Position numbers and translations under genes: made by a program. A DNA stretch of 64,000 nt from Beroe forskalii (Eukaryota; Ctenophora; Nuda; Beroida; Beroidae): positions 124,001 to 188,000 of the forward strand of contig WFMF01000082.1 in the NCBI GenBank assembly GCA_011033025.1. Direction: 5' to 3'. How positions within the stretch are numbered: position 1 is the stretch's first letter; each line of letters opens with the position of its first letter. A model generated the notes under the pieces. It ran no database searches, was not told the origin of the DNA, and was given only the letters and a program-made list of their open reading frames with translations. This document shows positions 1-12,497 of this stretch, in pieces.

Positions 1-621
1 ACCTATTATTGTACCTATTATTTATACAAACGTAATTAATAATGTTGGTTGAGAGTGTCTCATCACTTCTTGATAGAGTATCTTTCTTGCTGGATCTCTC
101 ACCTTGTTCGATTGCACCTCTGAACGGTTCACAAGTGGGTTTATTGATCTGTCGTGCAGGTGTGTGCCGTTCTGGGCCAAAAAACCCCCGGTCGTGTGGC
201 AGCGTGGTTATGGGATCAGGTTTCTGAGGTCTAGGAGTCTAGGTATAGGCTTACATAGCCTGGAGTTTTGGAAGTTGGAATTGGAGAATCTAGACAAATA
301 AGGATCCCCGAATTCTTGGGTAGAATGTCTATATCGTAAATTAGAAATAACTTACAAAAGTAACTATATCTATAGTACAATTATTTTGATATAGTAACAA
401 TGCAGGAACCCAGTGGAAGATGTCATCAGTTGTTTGATTGTTGGTTACGTGCATTGTTGGTGCCATTCTTTACTAATTAGTCAATTTAATTTAATCCTAC
501 AGTTCACATAGCGCAGTATAATAACAATATGATGGAATAGTAGGCCTCAGCCGCTTGGCATGGTTCTCCCAGAGGGGGAGTGGGAGTGAGTTGCTTCTAT
601 TGTGATGTAATCAACTCTCCC

Positions 622-712
622 GCTAATATTGGGGCCACCGTGTCCTCCGTATCCATCAAATCAGCCCTTCTGCTAATATTGGGGCCACCGTGTCCTCCGT
701 ATCCATCAAATC
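622..712. repeat. Two direct copies of a 41-bp sequence, 50 bp apart
   Basis: The block starting GCTAATATTGGGGCCACCGT occurs at 622-662 and again, unchanged, at 672-712. This is a simple recent tandem duplication. I see no coding or RNA feature in it. Confidence 0.9.
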
Positions 713-1018
713 GGAATTGTACTATCAATCTCGTAGTGGCAATCTCTGGAGTGTACGTGTGTTTGGAGGCTTTTTAATGACTAGGTCCTTTGCCTCTATC
801 TTTTTTCTCAGTTGCTGCAATTCTTCCAGGGTCTAAATGAGGACGTGCACTAACGTACCAGAACTACAGGTGGGTTTATAGGGTCGGCATTCGGGAACCT
901 CGAATGCCTTATAATTGATTGAGACAAATAATGATTTAAAAATAAAAGTAATATCCGGAATAATTTCATTTCCTACATAACCACAGGGTAGTTACCCCAT
1001 GTGGTTATGTTAATGTAA

Positions 1019-1127
1019 CACGGGGGGGGATGAAGCCCAAAAAAAACCAAGCCCCACCCTACTTTTCCGATTCTTGGGCTAGGTTTTTTTTGGTTTTTTT
1101 AGGTTTTTTTTGGTTTTTTTTGGGTTA
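1019..1127. repeat. A8CC/GGT8 fold-back repeat fragment (copy 1)
   Basis: Runs of eight A flank CC on the left and runs of eight T flank GG on the right of a core containing CCCTACTTTTCCGATTCTTG. The same core and homopolymer units recur at 12,345-12,497, where the G-rich end (GATGAAGCCC) lies on the other side, as if one arm had been inverted. This is a dispersed low-complexity fold-back repeat with no coding potential. Confidence 0.75.
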
Positions 1128-2449
1128 CATTTTAGTAATTTCTAGCACCTTTCCAAACGATTTTTAGGTGAAAATTCGATTGTTTTATGATGTCTACCAT
1201 GTGACTGTAGATCCACAGGAGCTTGGTATGTAGCATAAACGACCTATAATTGTGTAATTTACTGAATATATTTGAATATTCTTACTCATATATTCATTCT
1301 GAAATTGGTCAAATTATCCAAAATTCACGTTCATGACTGTTGGCCAACGCCATTTTAGGCCATCGACATATTCAAAATCGCAAAATGGCCCTAGAAAATA
1401 TGGCCTTAAATGGCCTTAAATGGCCTTCAAAATTGAAATATTCCAGATTTAAAACCAATTGATTATGGCCTTCAAAATTGATAATTTCCGGTCTTTTTAA
1501 CCCATTCACAAGACACAAAATACCATAATCATGATTATATGAGCTACTTTAGACTACTTTCATGATATCTGACGGGGTATGCGATCAAGCTTTTGATCAG
1601 AGCACTCTATCTCGGACAGACAAAAGTTCTTTTCACTTTTCAAGTTCAATATCTGGGTATTATTCGGTAAAGCACACTGAGGGCTATACAAATTGTGCCT
1701 AGCGATGTCACCTAAATTATGAAAAGGTTCCTTATTTTGTCCTTCATCTGTTCTTTTGGAATTTGGCCTCAAGATCATGCCCTTCGGTGGAACATCGCGA
1801 GATCCCTGTGGGAAATTATCCTACTGAGCCACTGGTGAAACTCAACCGACCTCCTACTTACCCCATACGGGGTTAGTAACCCCAAATAACCCCCCTCATT
1901 TGACCACGTCATGTTCATCTCCTATGAAATCCTACTAAGTACCAACCCTCGGCTGATTTGTGGTGGCCAATTGCCTACTGGTGATCCACTCTTAATTTTG
2001 ATACTTTTGACCCTCTCGTAAAACCCCTTGACTCGGGACCCCCTATGGATGGTGAATCTCTAACTTTATTTAATAACCACTTACTAACGCTTTAGTGAGT
2101 TAGTGAACCCCTGGTGACCCTTAACTGACGTCCTGGAAGACCCCTATCAGCCCCTTGTGAACGCCTAATGTTGGTTTACTGACCCCATTACTGCTTTACT
2201 TCACTAACATCAGTAACATCGGCTCTGAATGGTCATTCACCGGAGGTTCAGTAGTTCAAGGGATTAACTGGGGGCAATAGTTATAAGTAGACAAGTAGGG
2301 AGCAGTATTTCAGTATGGCAGGGATTCCCAAGGGGTATTTGAGACTAACCAGGGGTTAGTAGGGGATCAACCATGGGATCAGTAGGGATTATCTAGGGGA
2401 TCAGTAGGGATTAACCACTAAGGATTATCCAAGGGAGCAGTAGGGATTA

Positions 2450-3642
2450 GGGACCGTTCACATATTACGTAATCAATTTTTGGGCATTTTTTACCCCCCC
2501 CCCCCCTCCGTAATCAAACGTAATCATGGCCAAACCCCCCCTCTTTTGGGGAAAATATTACGTAATCATGGCCCAACCCCCCCCCCCTCTCCAGACTTTT
2601 CAGCATCACCAAGAACTATATCATCCATCAAAAAATTAGAACAGTATCGTGTGTTTCAATTCTTGAACCATCAACATCATGGACCTGAAGATGACATTCA
2701 AAGCTTATTTTTCCTACAAAGATCCTGCCTACGAGTACGACAACTCCTCTGACAGCAAGATGGACTCCTCCTCCTTTACTCTTCCATTGATATTTCGTAT
2801 TCATTCTCCTCTGCCTCATCATCCTTCTCCTCTCCTACACCAAAAACTCCCAGTTCCACTAAAGAGCTGGAAACCCACGTCTTGGTCCCACCTCAATCTC
2901 CTTCAAAACCGACAAAATGAAGCTCAGTACCTATCTTTGTCCTGCTCAACTGCCACCAAAGCCGACAGAGACCAAGATCCAGATCAGAGTCACTATCCCT
3001 TATAAGTGCTAGATCAGAGTCTGGCAACAGACATTTTACAGACAACTGCAGCTTTGTACACTTTCATCAAAAACTCAAAAAGATTGATTTATGGATTATG
3101 AAGCTGCAGGCATATGCAAAGACTTGCTCTGGCATCAACTCTAGAACCAAAGGAAAGGGAAGGCCTCTGATCAACCGCAGAGCAGCAAATAGTTATACAC
3201 AAAGAGGCACTGAAAAGATTCGGAAGACTTCCACAAATGTAGATCATCCCTCCTATATGGGGAGAACTACAAACTATGACTATGTTGCCCAATATAGAAA
3301 TAAAAATTCGGGAATCCTTTAAATTTTCATGAAAATTCTTTAAAATATTATGAAAAGCCGTAAATAAATTTCACGAAAATTCGAAAAATTTTCATGAAAA
3401 TGCTTGAAATTTTTATAAAAATTTGTTAAATTTTCGTGAAAATGCTTGAAATTTTTGTGAAAATTTGTTAAATTTTCATGAAAATTTATTAAATTTTCGT
3501 GAAAATCCTGGAAATTTTCATTAAAATTTAGATATTTTGATTACGTAATCATGAGCCAAACCCCCCTCCCCCTCCGTAATCAAACATAATCATTTAAAAA
3601 CCCCTCCCCCCTCGGCTGATTACGTAATATGTGAACGATCCC
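2450..3642. mobile_element. PIF/Harbinger-like non-autonomous element nested in the minisatellite (copy L)
   Basis: The ends are GGGACCGTTCACATATTACG and its near inverse (CGTAATATGTGAACGATCCC), about 26 bp each. The bases TTA occur on both sides (2,447-2,449 and 3,643-3,645) and restore an uninterrupted minisatellite unit when the element is removed. A 3-bp TTA/TAA duplication is typical of PIF/Harbinger, so that assignment is inference from the target site. Two open frames (2,679-3,005 and 3,098-3,322, plus) are not recognisable as transposase or Myb-like protein. Runs of degenerate ATTTTCATGAAAATTT units fill 3,310-3,530. The twin lies at 21,641-22,842. Confidence 0.8.
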
Positions 3643-6600
3643 TTAACCATGGAATCCGTTGGGATTAAACCACGGGATCAGTAGGGATTATCTATGGGAT
3701 CAGTAGGGATTAACCATCGGGTCAGTAGGGATTAACCCTGGGACAGTGGGGCCAGTAGGGATTAACTATAACCAAAGGATCCTGGATCACTAAGGATTAA
3801 CCATGGGAGCAGTTGGGATTCACCATGGGATCAGTACTAGGGATTAACCATGGGATAAATAGGGATTAACAATGGGGTCAGTAGGGTCTTACCAGGGGAT
3901 CAGTAGGGATTTACCATAGGATCATTAGGGATCAACCATGGGATCAGTACAGGGATTAACCACGGGATCAGTAGTGAATATGCATCAACCAGGGGATCAT
4001 CAGGGATTAACCATGGGTCAGTATGGATAAATCATGGGATCAGTAGGGATTAACCAGGAGATCACTTAGGATTAACCATTGGAGCAGTAGGGATTAACCA
4101 GAGGATCAGTAGGGATTATATATGGGATCTGTTGGGATTTAACAGGGGATCTGTAGGGATTAACCATGGCCATTGGATCAGTAGGGATTATTAATCATGG
4201 GACCAGTAGGGATTAACTAGGGGATCACATAGGATTAACCAGTTGAGATTCACCACGGGATAAGTAGGGTTTAACCATGGGGTCAGTAGGGTTTGCAGGG
4301 GTCAGGAGGGATTTACCATAGGATCATTAGGGATCAACCATGGGATCATTAGGAATGAACCATTGTATCAGCAGGGATTAACCATGGGATCACTAAGTAT
4401 TAACCATTGGAGCTCAGCAGATATTATTAACCATGGGATCAGTAGGGATTGACCTTGGGATCAGTAGGGATTTACCAGGGGATCAGTAGGGATTACAATG
4501 GCAGCAGTAGGGATTCACCATGGGGTGAGTACTAGGGATTAACCATGGGATAAGTAGGTATTAACCATGGGATCAGTAGGGATTAACCATGGGATCAGCA
4601 GGGATTAACCTTGGGCTTGGGATCAGTAGGGATTAACCAGGAGATCAGTAGGGATTGATTAGCAATTGAATCGGTAGGGATTTACTATGGGATCAGTAAA
4701 GGATTTACCATGGGATCAGTAGGGATTAACCTGGGGATCCGTAGGGATTAACCTGGGGATCGATACTGATTAACCATGGGATCACTAGGGATTAACCAGG
4801 AGATCAGTAGGGATTAACAATTTTATCAGTAGGGATAAGCCATTGGATCAGTAGATATTAACCATGGAATCGGTAGGGATTACCCAGGGGATCAGCAGGG
4901 ATTAACCATGGGATCAGTAGAGATTAATCAGGGGATCGATAGGGATTAGCCTTGGGATCAGTAGGGATTAACCAGGAGATCAGTAGGGATTGATTAACAA
5001 TTGAATCAGTAGGGATTAACTATGGGATCAGTAGAGGATTTACCATGGGATCAGTAGGGATTAACAATTTTATCAGTAGGGATTAACTATGAGATCAGTA
5101 GACAGTAGAGGATTAACCATGGGATCTGTAGAGATTATTAACCAGGGGATCAGTAGGGACTATATATGTGATCAGTAGGGATTTACCAGGGGATCAGTAG
5201 GGATGAACCATTGGATCAGTAGGGGTAAACCAGGGGACCAGTAGGGATTAACCAGGGGATCACTAAGGATTATTCATGGGAGCAGTAAGGATTCACCATG
5301 GGATTACTAAGGATTAATCATGGGAGCAGTGGGATTCACCATGGGATCAGTACTAGGGATTAACCATGGGATCAATAGGGATTAACCATGGGATCAATAG
5401 GGATTAACCATGGGATCAGTAGGGATTAGCAATGGTATCAGTAGGGATTAATCATGAGATCGGTAAGGATTAACCATAGGATCAGTAGGGATTAACAATG
5501 GTATCTGCAGGGATCAGCCATGGGATCAGTAGGGATTAACCATGGGATCGGTTGGGTTTAACCAGGGGATCACTTAGGATTAACCATGGGAGGAGTAAGG
5601 ATTAACCAGGGGTTCGGCACTAGGGATTAACCATGGCATTAGTTGGGACTTACCATGGGATCAGTAGGGATCAACCAGGGGATCGCTAAGGATTAACCAA
5701 TAACCATTGGAGCAGTAGGGATTAACCATGGGATCAGTTGGGGATTAACAATGGTATCCTTAGGGATCAGCCATGGGATCAGTAGGGATTAATCATGAGA
5801 TCAGTAAGGATTAACCATAGGATCAGTAGGGATTAGCTATTTGATCAGTTGGGATTAACAATGGTATCATCAGGGATTAGCCATAGGATTACTAGGGATT
5901 AGCCATGGGATTAGTAGGGATTAACCATGGGAGGAGTAGGGATCAACCGGGGGATCAGTAGGATTGATCATGGGATCAGTAGGGATAAACCATGGGATCA
6001 TTAGGGATTAACCATGGGATCAGTGGGGAATAATCAGCCCGGATCAGTAGGGATTGACCATGGGATCAGTACAGGGATTAACCATGAGTCCAGTAGGGAA
6101 TAGGAATTCGCCAGGGGATCATCTGGGATTAACCATGGGATCAAAAGGGATTAACCAGGGGATCAGTAGGGATTAACCATGGGATCAGTAGGGATTAGCT
6201 ATTTGATAAGTTGGGTATTAACAATGGTATCATTAGGGATTAGCCATGGGATTAGTAGGGATTAACCATGGGAGGAGTCGGGACTAACCAAGGGATCGGT
6301 AGGGATTAACCATGGGATCAGTTAGGACTAACCATGGGATCATTAGGGATTAACCATGGGATCAGTAGGGATTAATCAGCCCGGATCAGTAGGGATTGAC
6401 CATGGGATCAGTACATGGATTAACCATGGGTCCAGTAGGGAATAGGAATTCACCAGGGGATCATCTGGGATTAACCATGGGATCAAAAGGGATTAACCAG
6501 GGGATCAGTAGGGATTAACCATGGGATCAGTAGGGATTAGCTATTTGATAAGTTGGGTATTAACAATGGTTTCATCAGGGATTAACCATGGGAGGAGTAG

Positions 6601-7748
6601 GGACTAACCAAGGGATCGGTAGGGATTAACCATGGGATCAGTTGGGACTTACCATGGGATCAGTAGGGATTAACAAGGGGATCACTAAGGATTAACCATT
6701 GAGGCAGTAGGGATTAACCATGGGATCAGTAGGGATTAACCACGATATCAGTTGGGATTAACCAGGGGATCAGTAGGGATTAACCAGGGGATCAGTAGGG
6801 ATTAGGTAACTGTGGGATTAGTAGGGATTAACCAGGGCCAGGGGATCGGTAGGGATTAACCAGGCCGGATCAGTAGGGATTAACCATGGGATCAGTAAGG
6901 ATTAACCATCTAGGATCAGTTGGGATTAGCCATGCTGCCATGGAATCAGTAGGGACTAACCGTGGGATCAGTAGGGATTAACCAGGGGATCACAAAGGAT
7001 TGACCATGGGAGGAGTAGGGATTAACCAATGGGAGCAGTAGGGATTAACCATGGGAGGAGTAGGGACTAACCAGGGGATTGGTAGGGATTAACCATGGGA
7101 TCAGTTGGGACTAACCATGGGATCAGTAGGGATTAACCATGATACTATGATATCAGTTGGGATTAACCAGGAGATAAGTAGGGAATAACTGTGGGATTAG
7201 TAGGGATTAACCAGGGCCAGGGGATCGGTAGGGATTAACCAGGCCGGATCAGTAGGGATTAACCATGGGATCAGTAAGGATTAACCATCTAGGATCAGTT
7301 GGGATTAGCCATGGGATCAGTAGGGACTAACCGTGGGATCAGTAGGGATTAACCAGGGGATCACAAAGGATTAACCAGAAGATCAGTAGGGATTAACCAG
7401 GGGATCAGTAGGGATTAACTGTGGGATTAGTAGGGATTAACCAGGGCCAGGGGATCGGTAGGGATTAACCAGGCCGGATCAGTAGGGATTAACCATGGGA
7501 TCAGTAAGGATTAACCATCTAGGATCAGTTGGGATTAGCCATGGGATCAGTAGGGACTAACCGTGGGATCAGTAGGGATTAACCAGGGGATCACAAAGGA
7601 TTAACCGTGGGAGGAGTAGGGATTAACCAGGGGATCACAAAGGATTAACCATGGGAGGAGTAGGGATTAACCAATGGGGATCAGTAGGGATTAACCACGG
7701 GAGCAGTAGGGATTCACCGGATGGGATCAGTAGGGATTAAACATGGGA
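3643..7748. repeat. 22-bp minisatellite GGGATCAGTAGGGATTAACCAT, left array
   Basis: About 4.1 kb of imperfect tandem units, with a further short stretch at 2,280-2,449 before the nested element. Higher-order repeats occur: blocks of roughly 230-300 bp recur near 6,170-6,560, 6,790-7,010, 7,190-7,370 and 7,400-7,610. By length the array holds roughly 185 units. Every consensus unit contains GATC and TAATCC (reverse strand), the core site of K50-type homeodomains such as Otx or Pitx. That is a sequence match only. Confidence 0.95.
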
Positions 7749-8222
7749 TCATTTAATTTCATTAAAATCTGCTTGACAGTAGTGAAATCCTAATTTTATC
7801 ACACACACAGCCATATGTGGATGAAAAACCGTCGTACAAATACTTCAAATCATATCTACGGACAGATATTTGAAGTAAAATGTAGAGCCATTTAGGGCCA
7901 TCAACATATCCAAAATCGCAAAATGGCCCTAGAATTTCATGGCCTAAATGGCAATCCACTGCATTGAGCCTGGCAAGACATGTAGGTTCTCTCCACTTCA
8001 GCATGGATATAAGTTACATATATAACGCCAGCACACTGACTGACCCTTTTCTGAAGCCTATTTGATATTTTACTAGCAAGAAGTTATAAACCTGAGTTAC
8101 CTTCTAGCCTCTTTTGACTGCAATAGTGGTCCCTTTGGCTGACTTTGTGCTGAACCTTGGCCGTCCCATAAAAACAACTGAATGAGTAATTATCTGATTT
8201 CTTGATTGCCTCACCCAACTTC

Positions 8223-9026
8223 TAGGTTTCCAACATCGGTCGAAATTTTTAACGGCGATAATCGATAATTTTTGTGAATTATCGGCGATACCGATAATTA
8301 TCGGCGATAAATTTACTTCAATTTTAGACGTCAATTTATTGCTGAGTTTTGGCTGCTTTGTGTTAGACTCAGCCATCTCGGCCTGTGGAAGATCAATACT
8401 GTGCTTTGCTTTTGAGATGATTCCACAAACTAGAATAACTGCTCTTCGAAATCGAAGTTGCAGCAGAGTTGCGGCAGATTTCGCACACTGCTTGCAGACC
8501 ACTTCCTCCCTCATTTGTATATATAGCAGCCATATGCTATGGCTTGTTAAATACAAATTGAAGTATCAATCAACAGAGACTCGAAGTAGAACGTGAGTCC
8601 AAGGTCAAACGCTTAAAAACAGTTTGGAAAAAAATTTCAAATTAAACTAAGCTTGGGCGTATTTTTGTTTTGAAATGATAATGATGATCATGAGACATGG
8701 CCGTGAGAAATGCTACGAATTGTTATTTAAACTGGTCCGCTGCTTTGAATAAGGTAAGATGACATTTCCACTATAAAGTATCAAGAATCAAAATATAAAA
8801 TAGTGCTTCCATAGTTTCATACAAAGCTCTGAGAAAGTGATATAAGTGCTTTGGAGTACCAGTACTGCTCTATTGTTCTGGTTTAAATTGAAATTGTAAT
8901 ATATCATATCGAAATCTATCCTCTGTTCTTCTAGAAGGCTGGTAAACTGTGAAATTGACTGAAACCAATTCATTTCAGTTAAATATTATGGTTTTAAAAA
9001 GTATTAAATTTTATCGGTTTATCGGC
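8223..9026. mobile_element. Truncated copy of the hAT element
   Basis: This matches 10,908-11,705 but stops abruptly at 9,026 inside the CGATAA-rich right end, where minisatellite sequence begins. The left flank carries the same CCAACTTC octamer as the complete copy. It belongs to the 2.6-kb direct duplication and is not an independent insertion. The minus-strand open frame at 8,104-8,556 contains a decayed Cys-x2-Cys motif of a BED finger, with the rest out of frame. Confidence 0.8.
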
Positions 9027-11705
9027 ATGGGATCAGGGGGGTTAGCTATTTATAAGTTTATTAAAAGGGTTTTCATCAGGGAAAACCCCATGGGGGGGAA
9101 AAAGGACTAACCAAGGGATGGGTAGATTAACCATGGATCAGTTGGGACTTACCATGGGATCAGTAGGGATTGAAATAAGGGGATCACTAAGGATTAACCA
9201 GTTGAGGCAGTAAGGGATTAACCATGGGATCAGTAGGGATTAACCACGATTATCAGTTGGGATTAACCAGGATCAGTAGGGATTAACCAGGGATCAGTAG
9301 GGATTAGGTAACTGTGGGATTAGTAGGGATTAACCAGGGGCCAGGGGATCGGTAAAGGACAACCAACAGGCCGGATCAGTAGGGATTAACCATGGGATCA
9401 GTAAGGGATTAACCATCTAGGATCAGTTGGGATTAGCCATGCTGCCATGGGAATCAATGGGACTAACCGTGGGATCAGTAGGGATTAACCAGGGGATCCT
9501 GAAAGGATTGACCATGGGAGGAGTAGGGATTAACCAATGGGGAGCAGTAGGGATTAACCATGGGAGGGTAGGGACTAACCAGGGATTGGTAAGGGATTAA
9601 CCATGGGATCAGTTGGGACTAACCATGGGATCAGTAGGGATTAACCATGATACTATGATATCAGTTGGGATTAACCAGGAGATAAGTAAGGGAATAACTG
9701 TGGGATTAGTAGGGATTAACCAGGGCCAGGGGATCAGTAGGGATTAACCAGGCCGGATCAGTAGGGATTAACCATGGGATCAGTAAGGATTAACCATCTA
9801 GGATCAGTTGGGATTAGCCATGGGATCAGTAGGACTAACCGTGGGATCAGTAGGGATTAACCAGGGGATCACAAAGGGATTAACCAGAAGATCAGTAGGG
9901 ATTAACCAGGGGATCAGTAGGGATTAACTGTGGGATTAGTAGGGATTAACCAGGGCCAGGGGATCGGTAGGGATTAACCAGGCCGATCAGTAGGGGATTA
10001 ACCATGGGATCAGTAAGGATTAACCATCTAGGATCAGTTGGGATTAGCCATGGGATCAGTAAAGACTAACCGTGGGATCAGTAGGGATTAACCAGGGGAT
10101 CACAAAGGATTAACCGTGGGAGGAGTAGGGATTAACCAGGGGATCACAAAGGATTAACCATGGGAGGAGTAGGATTAACCAATGGGGATCAGTAGGGATT
10201 AACCACGGGGAGCAGTAGGGATTCACCGGATGGGATCAGTAGGGATTAAACATGGGATCATTTAATTTCATTAAAATCTGCTTGACAGTAGTGAAATCCT
10301 AATTTTATCACACACACAGCCATATGTGGATGAAAAACCGTCGTACAAATACTTCAAATCATATCTACGGACAGATATTTGAAGTAAAATGTAGGGCCAT
10401 TTAGGGCCATCAACATATCCAAAATCGCAAAATGGCCCTAGAATTTCATGGCCCTAAATGGCCTAAAATGGCGTTGGCCCCCCCCCCTACTTTACAGACC
10501 CTTTCCTGGCCTTAATTTTGAGCATAATACGACTAGAGGCATATACATCGCAATATAATTACCTGAAGGAGCAAAGCTAACCCTGTATGGAGCCCTATGG
10601 TTTCAGTTCCTTGTTTAATGAGCCATGCAGCTAGGAAATCCACTGCATTGAGCCTGGCAAGACATGTAGGTTCTCTCCACTTCAGCATGGATATAAGTTA
10701 CATATATAACGCCAGCACACTGACTGACCCTTTTCTGAAGCCTATTTGATATTTTACTAGCAAGAAGTTATAAACCTGAGTTACCTTCTAGCCTCTTTTG
10801 ACTGCAATAGTGGTCCCTTTGGCTGACTTTGTGCTGAACCTTGGCCGTCCCATAAAAACAACTGAATGAGTAATTATCTGATTTCTTGATTGCCCTCACC
10901 CAACTTCTAGGGTTTCCAATATCGGTCGAAATTTTTTAACGGCGATAATCGATAACTTTTTGTGAATTATCGGCGATACCGATAATTATCGGCGATAAAT
11001 TTACTTCAATTTTAGACGTCAATTTATTGCTGAGTTTTTGGCTGCTTTGTGTTAGACTCAGCCATCTCGGCCTGTGGACGATCAATACTGTGCTTTGCTT
11101 TGAGATGAATCCACAAACTAGAATAACTGCTCTTCGAAGTTGCAGCAGAGTCGCGGCAGACTTCGTACACTGCTTGCAGACCACTTCCTCCCCCTCTTTT
11201 GTAAAGAGCTGCCATATGCTATGGCTTGTTAAATACTAATTGAAGTATCAATCAACAGAGACTCGAAGTAGAACGTGAGTCCAAGGTTAAAATGCTTAAA
11301 ACAGTTTGGAAAAAATTTCAAATTAAACCAAGCTTGGACGTATTTTGTTTTGAAATGATAATGATGATCATGAGATACATGGCCGTGAGAAATGCTACGA
11401 ATTGTTATTTAAACTGGTCCGCTGCTTTGAATAATGTAAGATGACATTTCCACTATAAAGTATCAAGAATCAAAATATAAAATAGTGCTTCCATAGTTTC
11501 ATACAAAGCTCTGAGAAAGTGATATAAGTGCTTTGGAGTACTCAGTACTGCTCTATTGTTCTGGTTTAAATTGAAATTGTAGTATATCATATCGAAATCT
11601 ATCCTCTGTTCTTCTAGAAGGCTGGTAAACCGTGAAATTGACTGAAACCAATTCATTTCAGTTAAATATTATGGTTTAAAAGTATTAAATTTTATCGGTT
11701 TATCG
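9027..11705. repeat. Second copy of a 2.6-kb direct duplication (first copy about 6,530-9,026)
   Basis: 9,027-10,256 repeats the minisatellite segment 6,530-7,748 unit by unit, 10,257-10,457 repeats the subterminal block 7,749-7,957, and 10,633-11,705 repeats 7,958-9,026. The second copy retains 175 bp that the first has lost, including the complete element terminus ending GGCGTTGGCC plus a C-run near 10,470. The first 100 bases (9,027-9,120) are peppered with extra G, A and C in homopolymers, which suggests poor consensus. Either a genuine tandem duplication or two haplotypes joined end to end would give this. Confidence 0.8.
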
Positions 11706-11794
11706 GCACAAAATTATCGCCGATAACCGATAACTGATTTTGGTCCAATTATCGCCGATAATTTTATCGGCGATATTATCGGTTGGAAACCCTA
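10908..11794 (-). mobile_element. hAT-family non-autonomous element with 8-bp target duplication
   Basis: The termini are TAGGGTTTCC and GGAAACCCTA, flanked on both sides by the octamer CCAACTTC (10,900-10,907 and 11,795-11,802). An 8-bp duplication and YAGGG-type ends are hAT hallmarks. Both subterminal regions are packed with ATCGGCGATAA-type motifs in inverted orientation. On the minus strand a decayed BED zinc finger can be read in two frames: VCKQC in one (11,184-10,936) and LWIHLKAKH in another (11,215-11,024), followed by an acidic stretch. No DDE or hATC region is present, so this is a deletion derivative with a frameshift in the DNA-binding domain. Confidence 0.88.
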
Positions 11795-12344
11795 CCAACT
11801 TCTTCTCCCAAAAGCCCTTTGATCCCATAGTAGCATGGCGACCCATGGCTTAATCTTGTCTAAATCGTGGCTCCTTCTGACCGTTACCTGATATTGGGCA
11901 ATCATAGGTGACTGGCTCCCTGGCAACACTTGGCTAGATTTTGACATGGTGACTTTCCAGTGCAAAACATCTTGTTAAGCTCAGATGACACTAGTCTGAA
12001 CTTAATCAGCCATGAGCCATGAGCCCTGAGAAACCCCTGGTTCACTAGCACTTGGCAGTTTGTAGGTCCCCTGTGGCCTCCTGTCCTGGTGATTCAAGTC
12101 TGACCCCTTTTAACCGACTGCTGATCCATGCTGGCTGACCCTCGGCAAATCTTGAACAGTCCTTCTCTAATAGTTTACCAAAACTATGCCTTGACGTACT
12201 GATTATGTCTTATAAAACAACATAAATCACCCAAAACATCCATAAAACTACCGAATATTGTTCGAAACTATGGTGGTATCAATAACAAGACAATAATAGC
12301 ATCAACAATCCATATTGGCATGAAAGAGTCAAAAATTTTGAAAA

Positions 12345-12497
12345 AAACCTAACCCAAAAAAAACCAAAAAAAACCAAAAAAAACCAAAAAATACCAAAAA
12401 AAACCAAAAAAAACCAAGGCCCACCCTACTTTTCCGATTCTTGGGCTAGGTTTTTTTTGGTTTTTTTTGGTTTTTTTTGGGCTTCATCCCCCCCAAC
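12345..12497. repeat. A8CC/GGT8 fold-back repeat fragment (copy 2)
   Basis: About six A8CC units precede, and three GGT8 units follow, the core CCCTACTTTTCCGATTCTTG, giving a long hairpin. It shares its core with 1,019-1,127. It is non-coding and may be hard to sequence accurately because of the homopolymers. Confidence 0.8.

Larger units (their letters stand above)
1..1340. other. No gene recognised; left flank of the first large element
   Basis: I see no exon-like coding stretch with splice signals here. The small open frames near 42-301 have no recognisable protein features. The segment holds a 50-bp direct duplication (622-712) and an A/T-homopolymer fold-back fragment (1,019-1,127), and then runs into the terminal repeat of the large element at about 1,341. 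Confidence 0.6.
1341..7957 (-). mobile_element. Large TIR element carrying a minisatellite, copy L (end truncated)
   Basis: This is the reverse-orientation twin of 17,339-23,956. It starts with GGCCAACGCCATTTTAGGCC and runs through a 72-codon open frame (1,778-1,560, minus) whose protein is identical to that of 23,515-23,733. It then contains a nested 1.2-kb element, about 4.1 kb of 22-bp minisatellite and a subterminal block rich in GGCCAT/ATGGCC. The other terminus is cut: the last about 25 bp of the inverted repeat and about 150 bp of flank, present at 10,458-10,632, are missing at 7,957. The length (6.6 kb) equals that of the twin. No transposase is visible, so it would be non-autonomous. 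Its superfamily is undetermined because no clean target-site duplication can be read. Confidence 0.8.

Noticed and set aside
1560..1778. 72-codon frame found in both large elements (also 23,515-23,733)
   Set aside because: Identity between the copies reflects recent element duplication, not selection. No domain is recognised and there is no splice context, so it is not called as a gene.
3643..7748. Could the regular short repeats be a CRISPR array?
   Set aside because: Units are contiguous 22-mers without unique spacers, in a eukaryotic genome inside a transposon; it is a minisatellite.
8104..8556. 150-codon minus-strand frame as a gene
   Set aside because: It is part of a decayed hAT element; the BED-finger halves are in different frames and the copy is truncated.
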